Assembly (NCBI GenBank): GCA_003151275.1 | Contig: PLXC01000148.1 | Location: 1-64,000 of the forward strand | Origin: Candidatus Melainabacteria bacterium | GTDB taxonomy: Bacteria > Cyanobacteriota > Vampirovibrionia > Obscuribacterales > Obscuribacteraceae | Length of the DNA: 64,000 nt | Reading direction: 5' to 3' | Part shown: positions 7,300 to 14,478 of the stretch, piece after piece | How the letters are laid out: each line of letters starts with the position of its first letter | Position numbering within the stretch: position 1 is the first letter of the stretch | Notes under the pieces: model-generated | What the model was told of the DNA's origin: nothing | The model's database searches: none | What the model saw: only the letters and a program-made list of their open reading frames with translations | Program-made: the position numbers and the translations under genes

Positions 7300-9531
7300 C
7301 TAAGCTGAGAGCAATGAGCTGAGCTTGTTTGTGCCAGTGCTTTCTTCTTTGTCTGACGTTTCGGCACCTGGTTCAAGATTGAAACCTGGTAGCCATCCAC
7401 TGCTGTTCAAGATAGTCGCACGCACTGTTTCAGCGCTGCCATCATGCAAAGCAATTTCTTTGTAGACGGAAAGCAACTGAAGCGTAGTCATCAAGCATAC
7501 ATTTTTCTTCGATGCATACTCAGCCAATTCGCTATTGAAGTCAGATGAATTCAGTGGCGATGGTGCGGTGTCTCCACTCTTGCAAACGAGGAGGATACCC
7601 TTAGGTTCAACACCTTGTTCGCACCAGTAGCGCGTCTGTGAAATCGATAGTTGTCCAAGATGCGTACGATCTGCTTGGCTTTCGGTCCAAACAATTCTGG
7701 CGATCGAAACGTTCTTGTCTTCGGAAGTATCAAGACGAAGTTCATGCTTGTCTTCCTCGGAAATCTTTACTCGCCAACCGAGCATTGTCAGAACCTTGCC
7801 GCAAGCTTCGACGAGTTCTTCGCCTTGAGCTGTGAGGAGAGTGTTCCGCAACCCCTTCGTCAAAGCAACACGGCTTTCGACTTCTTTGATTTTCTGTTGC
7901 GCAAGACGAACTTGCTCGTTCAGCTCTGTCAATTCCTTGCTGAGTGAATTAAGCTCGGAAGAAAAGTACTTTTTGCACCAATCTGGTACCGTGCTTGAGC
8001 CCGCTTCTTTAACTATACTCATTCCTTTTGCTCCATTGCTGGTCTGTGATTCACCATTATTATCCAACGCGCCTACACGCTGCTTGTCCTCTCTTTTCAG
8101 CTCTTCGCGCTCGACCTTTTCGCTCGATGATTGAAAATTGAGTTTTAAAGAAGACGCAGGTTCTTCGGTTTTCTTTTCTGTAATGTGCGAAACTTCGCCG
8201 ATTATTTCGGCAAATTTGTCCAAAGTTGAAGGAGTCGTGGTTGGACTCGCTAATTCCGGTTCTTCTTTCGCTTCTTCTTTTTCTGCATGAACTGGTTCAA
8301 ATTCTTGTGCTGGCTCTGGTGCCTCGTGCGAAACAGGCTCTACTTCCGGTTTTGATTGAACAGGCTCTTCTTGATTGTCCGACTTGGCTTCGGATATAGG
8401 TTCTGTCAGCGCTTCTGCTACAACTAACGACTCTGCAGCTGTTGGTTCGGGACCTGTCATTAGTGCGTCAAATTGATTGTCACTAGTCGGCGCAAATTCT
8501 TCCTCTGCTCGGGCGGCTGAAAGCGCGCTCGCAACTTTATTCAACGGGTCAAACAAATCATTGATGCCGTAATGATATTCACTAAATCCGGACTGGTCGG
8601 AAAAACTGTCATCAAAGTCGGTGAATTTTTTGGAATCAGATGCCACCACATTTGAGGACTTATCTTCTGCTTCAGCGGGCCGGTTCAATGGGTCGGCTCC
8701 GCTTGCCGTTTCTTTCTCTAAAGCAGCTAAATTCTCATAGGTCGAATCAGAAGATTTCGATTCGGCTGCATCTTCTGTCGAGTTGTCTTTCGTCGTCTTG
8801 GCTTCAGCTGGCTCAGGCTTAGATTGTTTTTCAGAAGCTTTAGTAACCTCTTTGTTCAGCTCTTGCTGTTGCAGTGGATCCAAGAGCATAGCGACAGTGA
8901 TTTCAGACTTATCGGCTGCCTTCTTATCTTTCGGAGCTTCACCCTTGGGGCTGATCGTGACGTTGGCAGCGGCCGGGAGGTCCATCTCACGTGTGCCTTT
9001 ATGGCTGGTTGGCTCGGGCAATACAAACTCAAGTTCTTGCTGATCTATTGCGCCCACGTCCACCGGTGCGAACTTTTCGGGCACGCTGGTGACCACAGCC
9101 GTTTCGATCACAAACCAGAACAAAGAGACACCGACCTTCAGAACGTCGCCATCGTGAATGGGTTCAGGTACCGTAATCTGGTTGCCGTTTAAAAATGTGC
9201 CGTGACGGCTTTTGCCGTCTTGGACCATGTACTGTCCGTTCTCTCTGGTGATGACAAAGTGAAATCGAGAAATCGATTGGTCTCCCGAGATGACGATGTC
9301 ATTCAAGTCGTCGCGGCCGACTTTGCATCTCGGTGTGGTGATGGGAATTTTTCGGTTTGAAACAAGGTCTACTAAAAATGCGGTCGCGTTATTATCAGTC
9401 GGTTCTTCTTCGCTTTTTAGCTGCAGACCCTCGCCAGCCATGAGACCACCCATGTCCAGATCAGTGACCGTGCATTGCGTGCAAACGACTCCGTCATAAG
9501 GTTTTTTACAAACTGGACAATTGCTTTCCAT
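7300..9531 (-). CDS. Zinc-ribbon and FHA-domain protein with degenerate nuclease-like C-terminus
   Basis: 743 residues. Residues 5-20 hold a CxxC...CxxC zinc ribbon (CPVC, CTQC). A full FHA phosphothreonine-binding domain follows at about 55-130, with GR (72-73), SRFH (88-91) and GTFLNG (111-116). Residues 140-540 are acidic, Glu/Ser/Pro-rich and probably disordered. A coiled coil (ELNSLSKELTELNEQVRLAQ) precedes a folded C-terminal domain of about 170 residues, starting GEELVEACGKVLTMLGWRV. That domain resembles PD-(D/E)XK restriction-type folds, but where the catalytic ExK strand is expected it reads VSIARIVWTES, so catalysis is doubtful. The FHA domain suggests coupling to a Ser/Thr kinase such as the one at 41 kb (inference). 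No strong Shine-Dalgarno before the ATG. Confidence 0.85.
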   Translation of the reverse strand: MESNCPVCKKPYDGVVCTQCTVTDLDMGGLMAGEGLQLKSEEEPTDNNATAFLVDLVSNRKIPITTPRCKVGRDDLNDIVISGDQSISRFHFVITRENGQYMVQDGKSRHGTFLNGNQITVPEPIHDGDVLKVGVSLFWFVIETAVVTSVPEKFAPVDVGAIDQQELEFVLPEPTSHKGTREMDLPAAANVTISPKGEAPKDKKAADKSEITVAMLLDPLQQQELNKEVTKASEKQSKPEPAEAKTTKDNSTEDAAESKSSDSTYENLAALEKETASGADPLNRPAEAEDKSSNVVASDSKKFTDFDDSFSDQSGFSEYHYGINDLFDPLNKVASALSAARAEEEFAPTSDNQFDALMTGPEPTAAESLVVAEALTEPISEAKSDNQEEPVQSKPEVEPVSHEAPEPAQEFEPVHAEKEEAKEEPELASPTTTPSTLDKFAEIIGEVSHITEKKTEEPASSLKLNFQSSSEKVEREELKREDKQRVGALDNNGESQTSNGAKGMSIVKEAGSSTVPDWCKKYFSSELNSLSKELTELNEQVRLAQQKIKEVESRVALTKGLRNTLLTAQGEELVEACGKVLTMLGWRVKISEEDKHELRLDTSEDKNVSIARIVWTESQADRTHLGQLSISQTRYWCEQGVEPKGILLVCKSGDTAPSPLNSSDFNSELAEYASKKNVCLMTTLQLLSVYKEIALHDGSAETVRATILNSSGWLPGFNLEPGAETSDKEESTGTNKLSSLLSA

Positions 9532-9546
9532 GGTCTTGCTCTGTCG

Positions 9547-9596
9547 TTCTAGTGCGTTCTAATGCGAATCAAACCGTCCGTGGAGTCCTCGGACTC
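9547..9596. promoter_or_regulatory. Repeats upstream of the FHA gene
   Basis: Tandem TTCTAGTGCG/TTCTAATGCG (9547-9566) lies 15 bp upstream of the FHA start codon, and a near-perfect palindrome GAGTCC-TC-GGACTC (9583-9596) lies 17 bp further. Both are placed where an operator would be. No convincing -10 box was found. The rest of the gap up to 9918 shows nothing recognisable. Confidence 0.3.
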
Positions 9597-9918
9597 TCGG
9601 GTCGACCGCCATGTCAACCCCTACACCCTTCTAAAATGTTCCACGGGCCGTCGATTATAAACCCTCAGCTAGCCCACGACTTTGGATTTTTCATTATCAG
9701 ACTTAGCTTGGTCAGTTAACAACTTCGCCCCTCGGTTGCAATTCTCTCGCTCGACAACCGCTCTAAACTCCTTGGGGTTCAGGGAATTCGCACTGTTCTG
9801 TAGAAATGGTCGCTCGCCAAGTCGAGCGATGTCCATACATGCGGGATTTTCAAATTCGCTGTTCATGCCGTGTATGCTCCCGGGAGCTATAATGACAGGA
9901 GTCGCGGAGTCTATAAGT

Positions 9919-10029
9919 ATGCCGCAATCATCCAAATTGCCTGACCTGACTGTTGAGGAATATCTCAGACAAGAAGAAAGTGGCAACGTGCGCCATGAAT
10001 ACGTCAACGGTCAAATAGTGCGGTTCTGA
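9919..10029 (+). pseudogene. Truncated Uma2-family (DUF820) endonuclease fragment
   Basis: The 36-residue frame beginning MPQSSKLPDL reads LTVEEYLRQEESGNVRHEYV then NGQIVRF and stops. This is the N-terminus of Uma2-family proteins, which begin with LTVEEYLxxE...xRHEYxxG and continue for about 180 residues through a PD-(D/E)XK core that is absent here. The frame stays open upstream to about 9682 but without family similarity. Intact Uma2 genes are abundant in cyanobacteria and relatives; this one is a remnant. Confidence 0.7.
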
Positions 10030-10038
10030 GCTAAGGTA

Positions 10039-10308
10039 ATGCCATACCCTCGCGCTCTTTTTTGCTGCCAGCCAAAACAAACAGTAACTGAGTCACAGAA
10101 AGTAACTTACGATGACCACATTCAATATCTCTTCGGACTGATACTGTCCGCGGTGCTTGTGTGGTTAGCCTTTGCCTCGCGCTTTGCCATCAAGCTGTAC
10201 CAGCTCAGGTTATTCAAAAGCTTCAAAATCTCTGGGGAACAGCGGTCGATGGAGGGTCTGCGGGCTTTCCATGAGGTGTCTCTTTCTTTGATGGGCGGAG
10301 AAATCTAA
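10039..10308 (+). CDS. Doubtful small membrane protein
   Basis: An 89-residue frame with one clear hydrophobic segment (YLFGLILSAVLVWLAFASRF, about residues 30-50) and a basic C-terminal half. The spacing from a TAAGGTA-like site is poor and I recognise no family. It lies directly after the Uma2 remnant in a debris-rich strip and may be another fragment or not a gene. The bases from 10309 to 10460 show no further feature. Confidence 0.3.
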   Translation: MPYPRALFCCQPKQTVTESQKVTYDDHIQYLFGLILSAVLVWLAFASRFAIKLYQLRLFKSFKISGEQRSMEGLRAFHEVSLSLMGGEI

Positions 10309-10460
10309 ATCGCAACTCAATCGGCATCGAAACACTTAAGCAAGTTCGGACTCACGCTTCAGTGATCCGTCATTATCCCGATCCAGTGTTAGGGGATTCC
10401 TAGAGACGAGCAATGGGCTGCTAGATTAATATAACTGCTACTATCAAGCCGAGGCTCTTT

Positions 10461-10886
10461 ATGAAATCCATGGACTGGACCGCTCTCCTACTTGTAGCGT
10501 TCTTTTTCTTGGTGACAGTGCCTAGTGAAGGGAAAGACCAAGGAATGGTTTTAGATCCTAAGATTAAAGCAGCTCCGCTCGAAAAATCCATGCGCGTACC
10601 TCCAGAAAAGTGGAGTAATCCATCCATCACCATTTACGACAACGCTGTGGCTGTCAGATGGAACAAGCGGCAAAAACATAAGGAACTCCAGCCTGAAGAA
10701 GTTGAGAGTTTTCTTGTTGACCTGCCTGTTTCCGCATGGCCATACGGGCGAATAATAGTGGTTACGGAATGCGGTCCTAGTAGTGGTACCAAAGAGAGTG
10801 AGCATTACCGGAAGCGAAGCTGGGGCGTAATTGTTGGTGCGATGAGACGGTTAAAGGTCGCAGTAGATGCTGTACCCAGTGCGTAA
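10461..10886 (+). CDS. Small secreted protein of unknown function
   Basis: 141 residues with an N-terminal signal peptide (MKSMDWTALLLVAFFFLVTV, cleavage probably after PSEG). The mature part has Pro/Lys-rich segments, then ITIYDNAVAVRWNK and a hydrophobic strand WPYGRIIVVTECG. No family recognised. It begins with the same six residues, MKSMDW, as the next gene, 15 bp downstream, with which it probably forms an operon. Confidence 0.6.
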   Translation: MKSMDWTALLLVAFFFLVTVPSEGKDQGMVLDPKIKAAPLEKSMRVPPEKWSNPSITIYDNAVAVRWNKRQKHKELQPEEVESFLVDLPVSAWPYGRIIVVTECGPSSGTKESEHYRKRSWGVIVGAMRRLKVAVDAVPSA

Positions 10887-10901
10887 CGGAGGGCTATCTT
10901 A

Positions 10902-11474
10902 ATGAAGTCGATGGATTGGTCCTGTTCGTTAGCATTCTTAGTTGTGTCGTTTCTGATTTCCGGAGGAGCAGCTATGGCAGCTGAAGTTTGGGGCAAAACA
11001 GACGGTGGACTGCAAATGTCGTTGTCCGCGTCTTCCGCAAACGATATGACGTTGTCGTTGCGCAATACGTCTAAGCAAGACAAAATACTTTCTATCGGCA
11101 TGATGTTGGCGCCCTCAGTGCCTACGGTGGTGAAAGGTAAGACTAAGGATCTGGCAAAGGATCAGTATCAATTTCCGGATGCAATCACTTTAGTTGTTCA
11201 AGATGCCGCTGGTAAATCGACAGAACTCGTAATCAAGGGACCGCCGGGCGTGGCCGGGACCGTCGAGCTAATGGAAGTTCCTTTGCCGCCTGGCGCCGTG
11301 TATTCATTCCAAACTCCGTTGAGTGAATATGTTGATCCGAAAACTTTTGGTCCATTGCCCAAGGGGGCTGCGCAGATTACAGCTAAGTACGTATCAAAAG
11401 ACAGCCACAGCCGGGCGGGCAGGTGCTACTGGACCGGCAGTCTAAAGTCGAACACGGTTTCGATCAAACTGTAG
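10902..11474 (+). CDS. Secreted protein of unknown function
   Basis: 190 residues with a good signal peptide ending at AMA-AEVWG, and GGAGGG upstream of the ATG. The mature domain is beta-rich (MSLSASSANDMTLSLRNTSK, then TAKYVSKDSHSRAGRCYWTG), suggesting an immunoglobulin-like or beta-sandwich fold, but I cannot assign a family. It shares the unusual MKSMDW N-terminus with the preceding gene; the bodies show no obvious similarity. Confidence 0.65.
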   Translation: MKSMDWSCSLAFLVVSFLISGGAAMAAEVWGKTDGGLQMSLSASSANDMTLSLRNTSKQDKILSIGMMLAPSVPTVVKGKTKDLAKDQYQFPDAITLVVQDAAGKSTELVIKGPPGVAGTVELMEVPLPPGAVYSFQTPLSEYVDPKTFGPLPKGAAQITAKYVSKDSHSRAGRCYWTGSLKSNTVSIKL

Positions 11475-11594
11475 AACTTGATGTTCCTGTCACGGCCCCA
11501 AGAACTGTTCCTGCGCCATCCACATAGAGGATGCGAATTCTTGCCAGCTGATGAGTGACATGCGCTAGCATAAGGGTTCCTGACATTCCGACAT

Positions 11595-11613
11595 GCACCA
11601 CTACATCTGGTGC
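11595..11613. promoter_or_regulatory. Recurrent palindrome, site A (long variant)
   Basis: GCACCACTACATCTGGTGC has 6-bp arms. On the minus strand it reads GCACCAGATGTAGTGGTGC, whose first 15 bases match the 16-bp palindrome at 43286 at all but one or two positions. It lies 27 bp upstream of the small frame starting at 11640. Confidence 0.45.
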
Positions 11614-11639
11614 GCGATTCTGAAACGAGAGACGAGGTC

Positions 11640-11828
11640 ATGAAAGAACTGAACCCTTTCAACCATCAATTGATCGGAATTTCCGGGAGGCTTCGCCCTG
11701 GTCGGGCTGTCACTTCGCCTGTTTTCGGCAGTTGCATCATTATGTTCGACGAAACTCCTGATCTGGTGAGCTTCCGCTCCGTATTTGTCGCCGCTTGCAA
11801 TAGAAAGGTCTCTCTTGTAGTCGAGTAA
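11640..11828 (+). CDS. Possible small protein
   Basis: A 62-residue frame whose ATG is preceded by ACGAGG at about 6 bases. It reads MKELNPFNHQLIGISG at the start and ends AACNRKVSLVVE. No family, signal peptide or membrane segment recognised. The ribosome binding site and a palindrome just upstream support it; the short length and the debris around it count against it. Confidence 0.35.
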   Translation: MKELNPFNHQLIGISGRLRPGRAVTSPVFGSCIIMFDETPDLVSFRSVFVAACNRKVSLVVE

Positions 11829-11840
11829 TATCCTTCCGGA

Positions 11841-11900
11841 GTCCGGCGCGACGGAGGCCGGACCTTGACAGGAATCGAGATACGTACCATAATACGTACC
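11841..11900 (+). promoter_or_regulatory. Promoter and operator of the prlF-yhaV module
   Basis: TTGACA (11865-11870), a 17-bp spacer and CATAAT (11888-11893) form a near-consensus sigma70-type promoter. TACGTACC occurs twice, at 11881-11888 and 11893-11900, flanking the -10 box with a 12-bp period. That is where the antitoxin complex would bind to repress its own operon. GTCCGGC/GCCGGAC (11841-11847, 11857-11863) is an inverted repeat just upstream of the -35. AGGAGG follows at 11901. Confidence 0.75.
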
Positions 11901-11911
11901 AGGAGGATCTT

Positions 11912-12256
11912 ATGAGCAAATACACTGGCTCGGTCACAACAACCGGCAAATCGGAAGCAATAAGATTCGAAAAAGGGCTCTTTCGCCAGAACCCTGAATT
12001 CAAACAACAGGCAAAAGTAGAAGCGCACGTCATAGGACCAGGGCAAATCCTAGTTTCAGTTGTGGACGACTGCGAACTAGATGCTGGCGAAGATCCAATC
12101 GTCATGGCGTTCATGTCGTTTCTCGAAAAGGATATGACCGACAATCCCAGCCGCATCAAACCGGTTTCTGAAGATGCCGTGGCTAGAGCCGTGGCTTTGA
12201 CGAAGGATGTGGTCGTTTCGGACGATGACATCATTGATGACGATGTTTCGTTCTAA
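11912..12256 (+). CDS. prlF: Type II antitoxin, PrlF (SohA) family
   Basis: 114 residues. The N-terminal YTGSVTTTGKSEAIRFEKGL is a swapped-hairpin AbrB-type DNA-binding segment found in PrlF antitoxins, and the acidic C-terminus (DDDIIDDDVSF) fits toxin binding. Family knowledge: PrlF neutralises YhaV and, with it, represses the shared promoter. A strong ribosome binding site and promoter with paired repeats precede it; its stop overlaps the toxin start as TAATG, so the two are translationally coupled. Confidence 0.9.
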   Translation: MSKYTGSVTTTGKSEAIRFEKGLFRQNPEFKQQAKVEAHVIGPGQILVSVVDDCELDAGEDPIVMAFMSFLEKDMTDNPSRIKPVSEDAVARAVALTKDVVVSDDDIIDDDVSF

Positions 12257-12783
12257 TGAAGGTCAACGGTTGGAAACTTTACTGGCACCCCGCCTTTAAA
12301 GCACAATTCGATAAAGGACTGGAAGCGGTTGAGGCAATCAAAGCCAACCGCCCCCAAGACCTGCCGACAAGTGACAAGGCGAAGTTGCTCAAGCGCGTGG
12401 TTGAAATCATTTCGGTAGAAGTACCGAAAGACCCTAACCATGGAAATTACGCGCAGGGCAACACGCTGGGACCAGCAAACCGCCACTGGCGAAGAGCGAA
12501 GTTTTTCCAGCGGTTTGGTCTCTTCTTTCGGTTTTCCAGCGAAGCAAAGATTATAATTTACGCTTGGGTCAACGATGAGACAACCCTCCGACAGGCCGGA
12601 GCAAAAACTGATCCTTACACAGTTTTCGCTAAACGACTGACCAAAGGAGATCCGCCCAACGACTGGGCCGACCTTCTAAAAAAATCCAGCGAAATTGAGT
12701 CATTTCCAAAGTTGCAGGAAGATGAGCTTGACAGCGCTTTAGGCGCGAAAGATGCGCTTTTGACATGCCATCATATACGGTGA
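12256..12783 (+). CDS. yhaV: YhaV-family toxin (ribonuclease)
   Basis: 175 residues. The order NGWKLYWHPAF, then KLLKRVVEII, QGNTLGPANRHWRRAKFFQR and IIYAWVNDETTLRQAGAKTD is that of YhaV, a RelE-superfamily mRNA interferase. Full family length is present and all recognisable blocks are intact, so it is probably active. It directly follows and overlaps by one base its PrlF antitoxin. Confidence 0.9.
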   Translation: MKVNGWKLYWHPAFKAQFDKGLEAVEAIKANRPQDLPTSDKAKLLKRVVEIISVEVPKDPNHGNYAQGNTLGPANRHWRRAKFFQRFGLFFRFSSEAKIIIYAWVNDETTLRQAGAKTDPYTVFAKRLTKGDPPNDWADLLKKSSEIESFPKLQEDELDSALGAKDALLTCHHIR

Positions 12784-12785
12784 CT

Positions 12786-13210
12786 CTAAAGACTCTGCTG
12801 CTCGTTGCGGTAGTTGGCTTGCTGATTGCCATCCAGATTTTCAACACCTTGATTTTTCAAAACGTCGCGAGCAATAGACCAACTGTTGTCTCCGGCGGCA
12901 ACCGTGTATTTGGCTGAGCCATCAGGCTTTCCTTCCAAACTGATTGTCCGAATAACGACCGTTATCTTCATGGCTGTAGCTAATGTTCGTCGAGTCATAG
13001 AGCCTGACCTGACCGTCTCTGTCTCGAGTAACAAACTCTTGTCCGTGCACTCCGAAGATATCCACGTCAGAAAGAATGTGTTTGCGGTGCAGTTCTGAGT
13101 TCGCTGCTTGCAGGGCATTGTGTTGTTGTCAGATCTTGCAGCGCGCCGGTTGCGTAATTCAGAGTCTTATGACGTGAGGCATGCAGAGGTGCCAATGAAG
13201 GTTTTTCGCT
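12786..13210 (-). pseudogene. Broken gene with LysM-like C-terminus
   Basis: On the minus strand, LHRKHILSDVDIFGVHGQEF continues as VTRDRDGQVRLYDSTNISYS and runs to FGRKA before a stop at about 12928. One base shift away the frame continues DGSAKYTVAAGDNSWSIARD, a LysM-like motif (normally YTVxxGDxxxxIA), to a stop at 12786. The upstream part (13130-13210) encodes EKPSLAPLHA and KTLNYATGALQDL, also duplicated at 14.1 kb. At least two disruptions (a stop near 13125 and the shift near 12930) break one ancestral gene. Original function probably cell-wall associated (inference). Confidence 0.6.
13130..13210. repeat. 81-bp direct repeat, copy 1
   Basis: Starts CAGATCTTGCAGCGCGCCGG and ends AATGAAGGTTTTTCGCT. 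It matches 14127-14207 at 79 of 81 positions by eye, 997 bp apart in the same orientation. It codes on the minus strand for part of a degraded gene. The interval between the copies holds the whole Phd-VapC module. Confidence 0.9.
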
Positions 13211-13318
13211 GCCACCATGAGCGGTGTCGGGACGTTCTCCTGAAGTCCACGTCTTTGCCGGTACACCATTCTGGTGCAACACTGTCGGAAAAATCTGGGA
13301 CATCTCGACTCGACCAAG

Positions 13319-13735
13319 TCAGCACGCAAGGGTACGCACGTGACCGCTGCGACTGTATTCCAAAATTTTGGCGTCGCGTGTGGCCAGTGTCAGGTTTTGT
13401 ACACGAGCAGAAGCAACAAGAATTCGATCGGCTGGATCATTGTGAAAACCGACAGGCAGATAAGAGGCTTCGATAGCTATGCTGGGCGAAATCTCAAGAA
13501 GTGAAACGCCTGGCGTCGCCAGAGCCTTTTCTACCCACTCTAGGCACGGCAATCCAAGTATCAGTTTGCCGCGGGCTACCAACATGCCAACTTCCCAGCA
13601 ACTGATGGCAGAAACAAGCAATCCACCGGTAGATACGGCCGTTTCTAGAGCCTGCCTTTTGTTCAGCGTCTTGTCACCAAACATCAACCAGACGAAGATA
13701 TGCGTGTCAAGAAGGTATTTGGCCGGACTAGTCAA
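13319..13735 (-). CDS. VapC-type PIN-domain toxin
   Basis: 138 residues. YLLDTHIFVWL at the N-terminus supplies the first catalytic Asp of the PIN fold; SCWEVGML gives the conserved Glu; NDPADRILVASARVQNLTLA and TRDAKIL supply the later acidic residues. All four metal-site positions appear present, so it should be an active Mg-dependent RNase. Its start overlaps the end of the Phd antitoxin by 8 bp. Confidence 0.9.
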   Translation of the reverse strand: MTSPAKYLLDTHIFVWLMFGDKTLNKRQALETAVSTGGLLVSAISCWEVGMLVARGKLILGLPCLEWVEKALATPGVSLLEISPSIAIEASYLPVGFHNDPADRILVASARVQNLTLATRDAKILEYSRSGHVRTLAC

Positions 13736-13970
13736 TTTGAGCGTTCCAAGTCACATCAATGGGCGAGATGATGTCGCCTGCAATCGTTCCTGTTCCTGCC
13801 ATGGCACCAAATATGGAAGCGGGCTTTTCATCATAAGGAACCAGTTTCGCTACGGGGCGACCGCGCTTGGTGATAACAATCTGCACGCGCTCGTGCTCGA
13901 CTGAATCCATGAGCTTGAGGCACTTGGCCTTGAATTCTGCAGCGGAAATTTCGTGTGGTGTTTTAGGCAT
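13728..13970 (-). CDS. Phd/YefM-family antitoxin
   Basis: 80 residues. EISAAEFKAKCLKLMDSVEH followed by IVITKRGRPVAKLVP is the canonical Phd/YefM N-terminal DNA-binding fold. The C-terminal part (GDIISPIDVTWNAQID) is of the kind that wraps the PIN toxin. First gene of the operon, overlapping vapC; the unit is bracketed by an 81-bp direct repeat. Confidence 0.9.
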   Translation of the reverse strand: MPKTPHEISAAEFKAKCLKLMDSVEHERVQIVITKRGRPVAKLVPYDEKPASIFGAMAGTGTIAGDIISPIDVTWNAQID

Positions 13971-13978
13971 AGGCGCCT

Positions 13979-14000
13979 CATAGTCACTTAACCATAGTCA
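13979..14000 (-). promoter_or_regulatory. Direct-repeat operator of the Phd-VapC module
   Basis: CATAGTCA occurs at 13979-13986 and 13993-14000 (14-bp period), just upstream of the antitoxin start on its own side. On the minus strand TTGGCA, a 16-bp spacer and GACTAT give a plausible promoter overlapping the outer copy. Placement fits autoregulation by the antitoxin. Confidence 0.5.
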
Positions 14001-14039
14001 TCTTACCATATTCTTTGCCAATAGTGAAGGCTGTGTACT

Positions 14040-14270
14040 TCAGCACTCCACCAGTGGTGGCAGACCAACGCCGAAATCTTTGATTTCCCATTGCCTGAGT
14101 GATGTATGTTGTTGTCCGGCGGTGAGCAGATCTTGCAGCGCGCCGGTTGCGTAATTCAGAGTCTTATGAGGTGGGGCATGCAGAGGTGCCAATGAAGGTT
14201 TTTCGCTTACCGTAGAGGAAATTGCCGACGACATCTTTTCGAAAAACGAGCGAATCTTGGAGGGGTTAAC
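14040..14270 (-). pseudogene. Fragment duplicated from the 13-kb pseudogene
   Basis: The minus strand is open for about 76 codons without a good start: NPSKIRSFFEKMSSAISSTV, then EKPSLAPLHAPPHKTLNYAT and GALQDLLTAGQQH, ending GLPPLVEC. The middle 27 residues are the ones encoded by the first repeat copy; the flanks differ. It appears to be the N-proximal part of the same ancestral gene as 12786-13210. The remaining bases to 14478 show nothing I can identify. Confidence 0.5.
14127..14207. repeat. 81-bp direct repeat, copy 2
   Basis: Second copy of 13130-13210, differing at two positions in the TGAGGTGGGG segment. Together the copies bracket the Phd-VapC module. Confidence 0.9.
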
Positions 14271-14478
14271 GGATTATTTTGCGTGATACCGTATTCAGTG
14301 TCAGCGATCCCACCTGAGCATTTTCAAAAGGATGGTGGCTGAATGAGAACCCCTGCTTTGCCCGCCAGCTGTGTTTGGCACGTTATAAATAATTGGGCAA
14401 GTCTGACATGACTGAAAATTCAAGGGGAACGATTTGGACTTCCCTTAACCCCTTCTGAACAGCTGTCCCTCCCTGAGG

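Noticed and set aside
7638..9499. Several plus-strand frames opposite the FHA gene
   Set aside because: They are the reverse of an acidic low-complexity coding region, with no start signals or recognisable motifs.
9669..10007. 112-codon minus-strand frame over the Uma2 remnant
   Set aside because: No start signal, no family similarity, and the opposite strand has a recognisable protein fragment.
11740..12234. 164-codon open frame on the minus strand
   Set aside because: It lies opposite prlF, whose family match, promoter and ribosome binding site are clear; the minus-strand translation has no family features and is a shadow of low-stop codon use.
13108..13476. Plus-strand frame of 122 codons
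   Set aside because: It runs opposite vapC and the repeat, whose minus-strand coding is supported by family motifs.
14048..14060. CCACCAGTGGTGG palindrome as a member of the recurrent motif
   Set aside because: It is shorter, has a different centre and lies inside a pseudogene fragment, so it was not counted with the GCACCAGAT sites.
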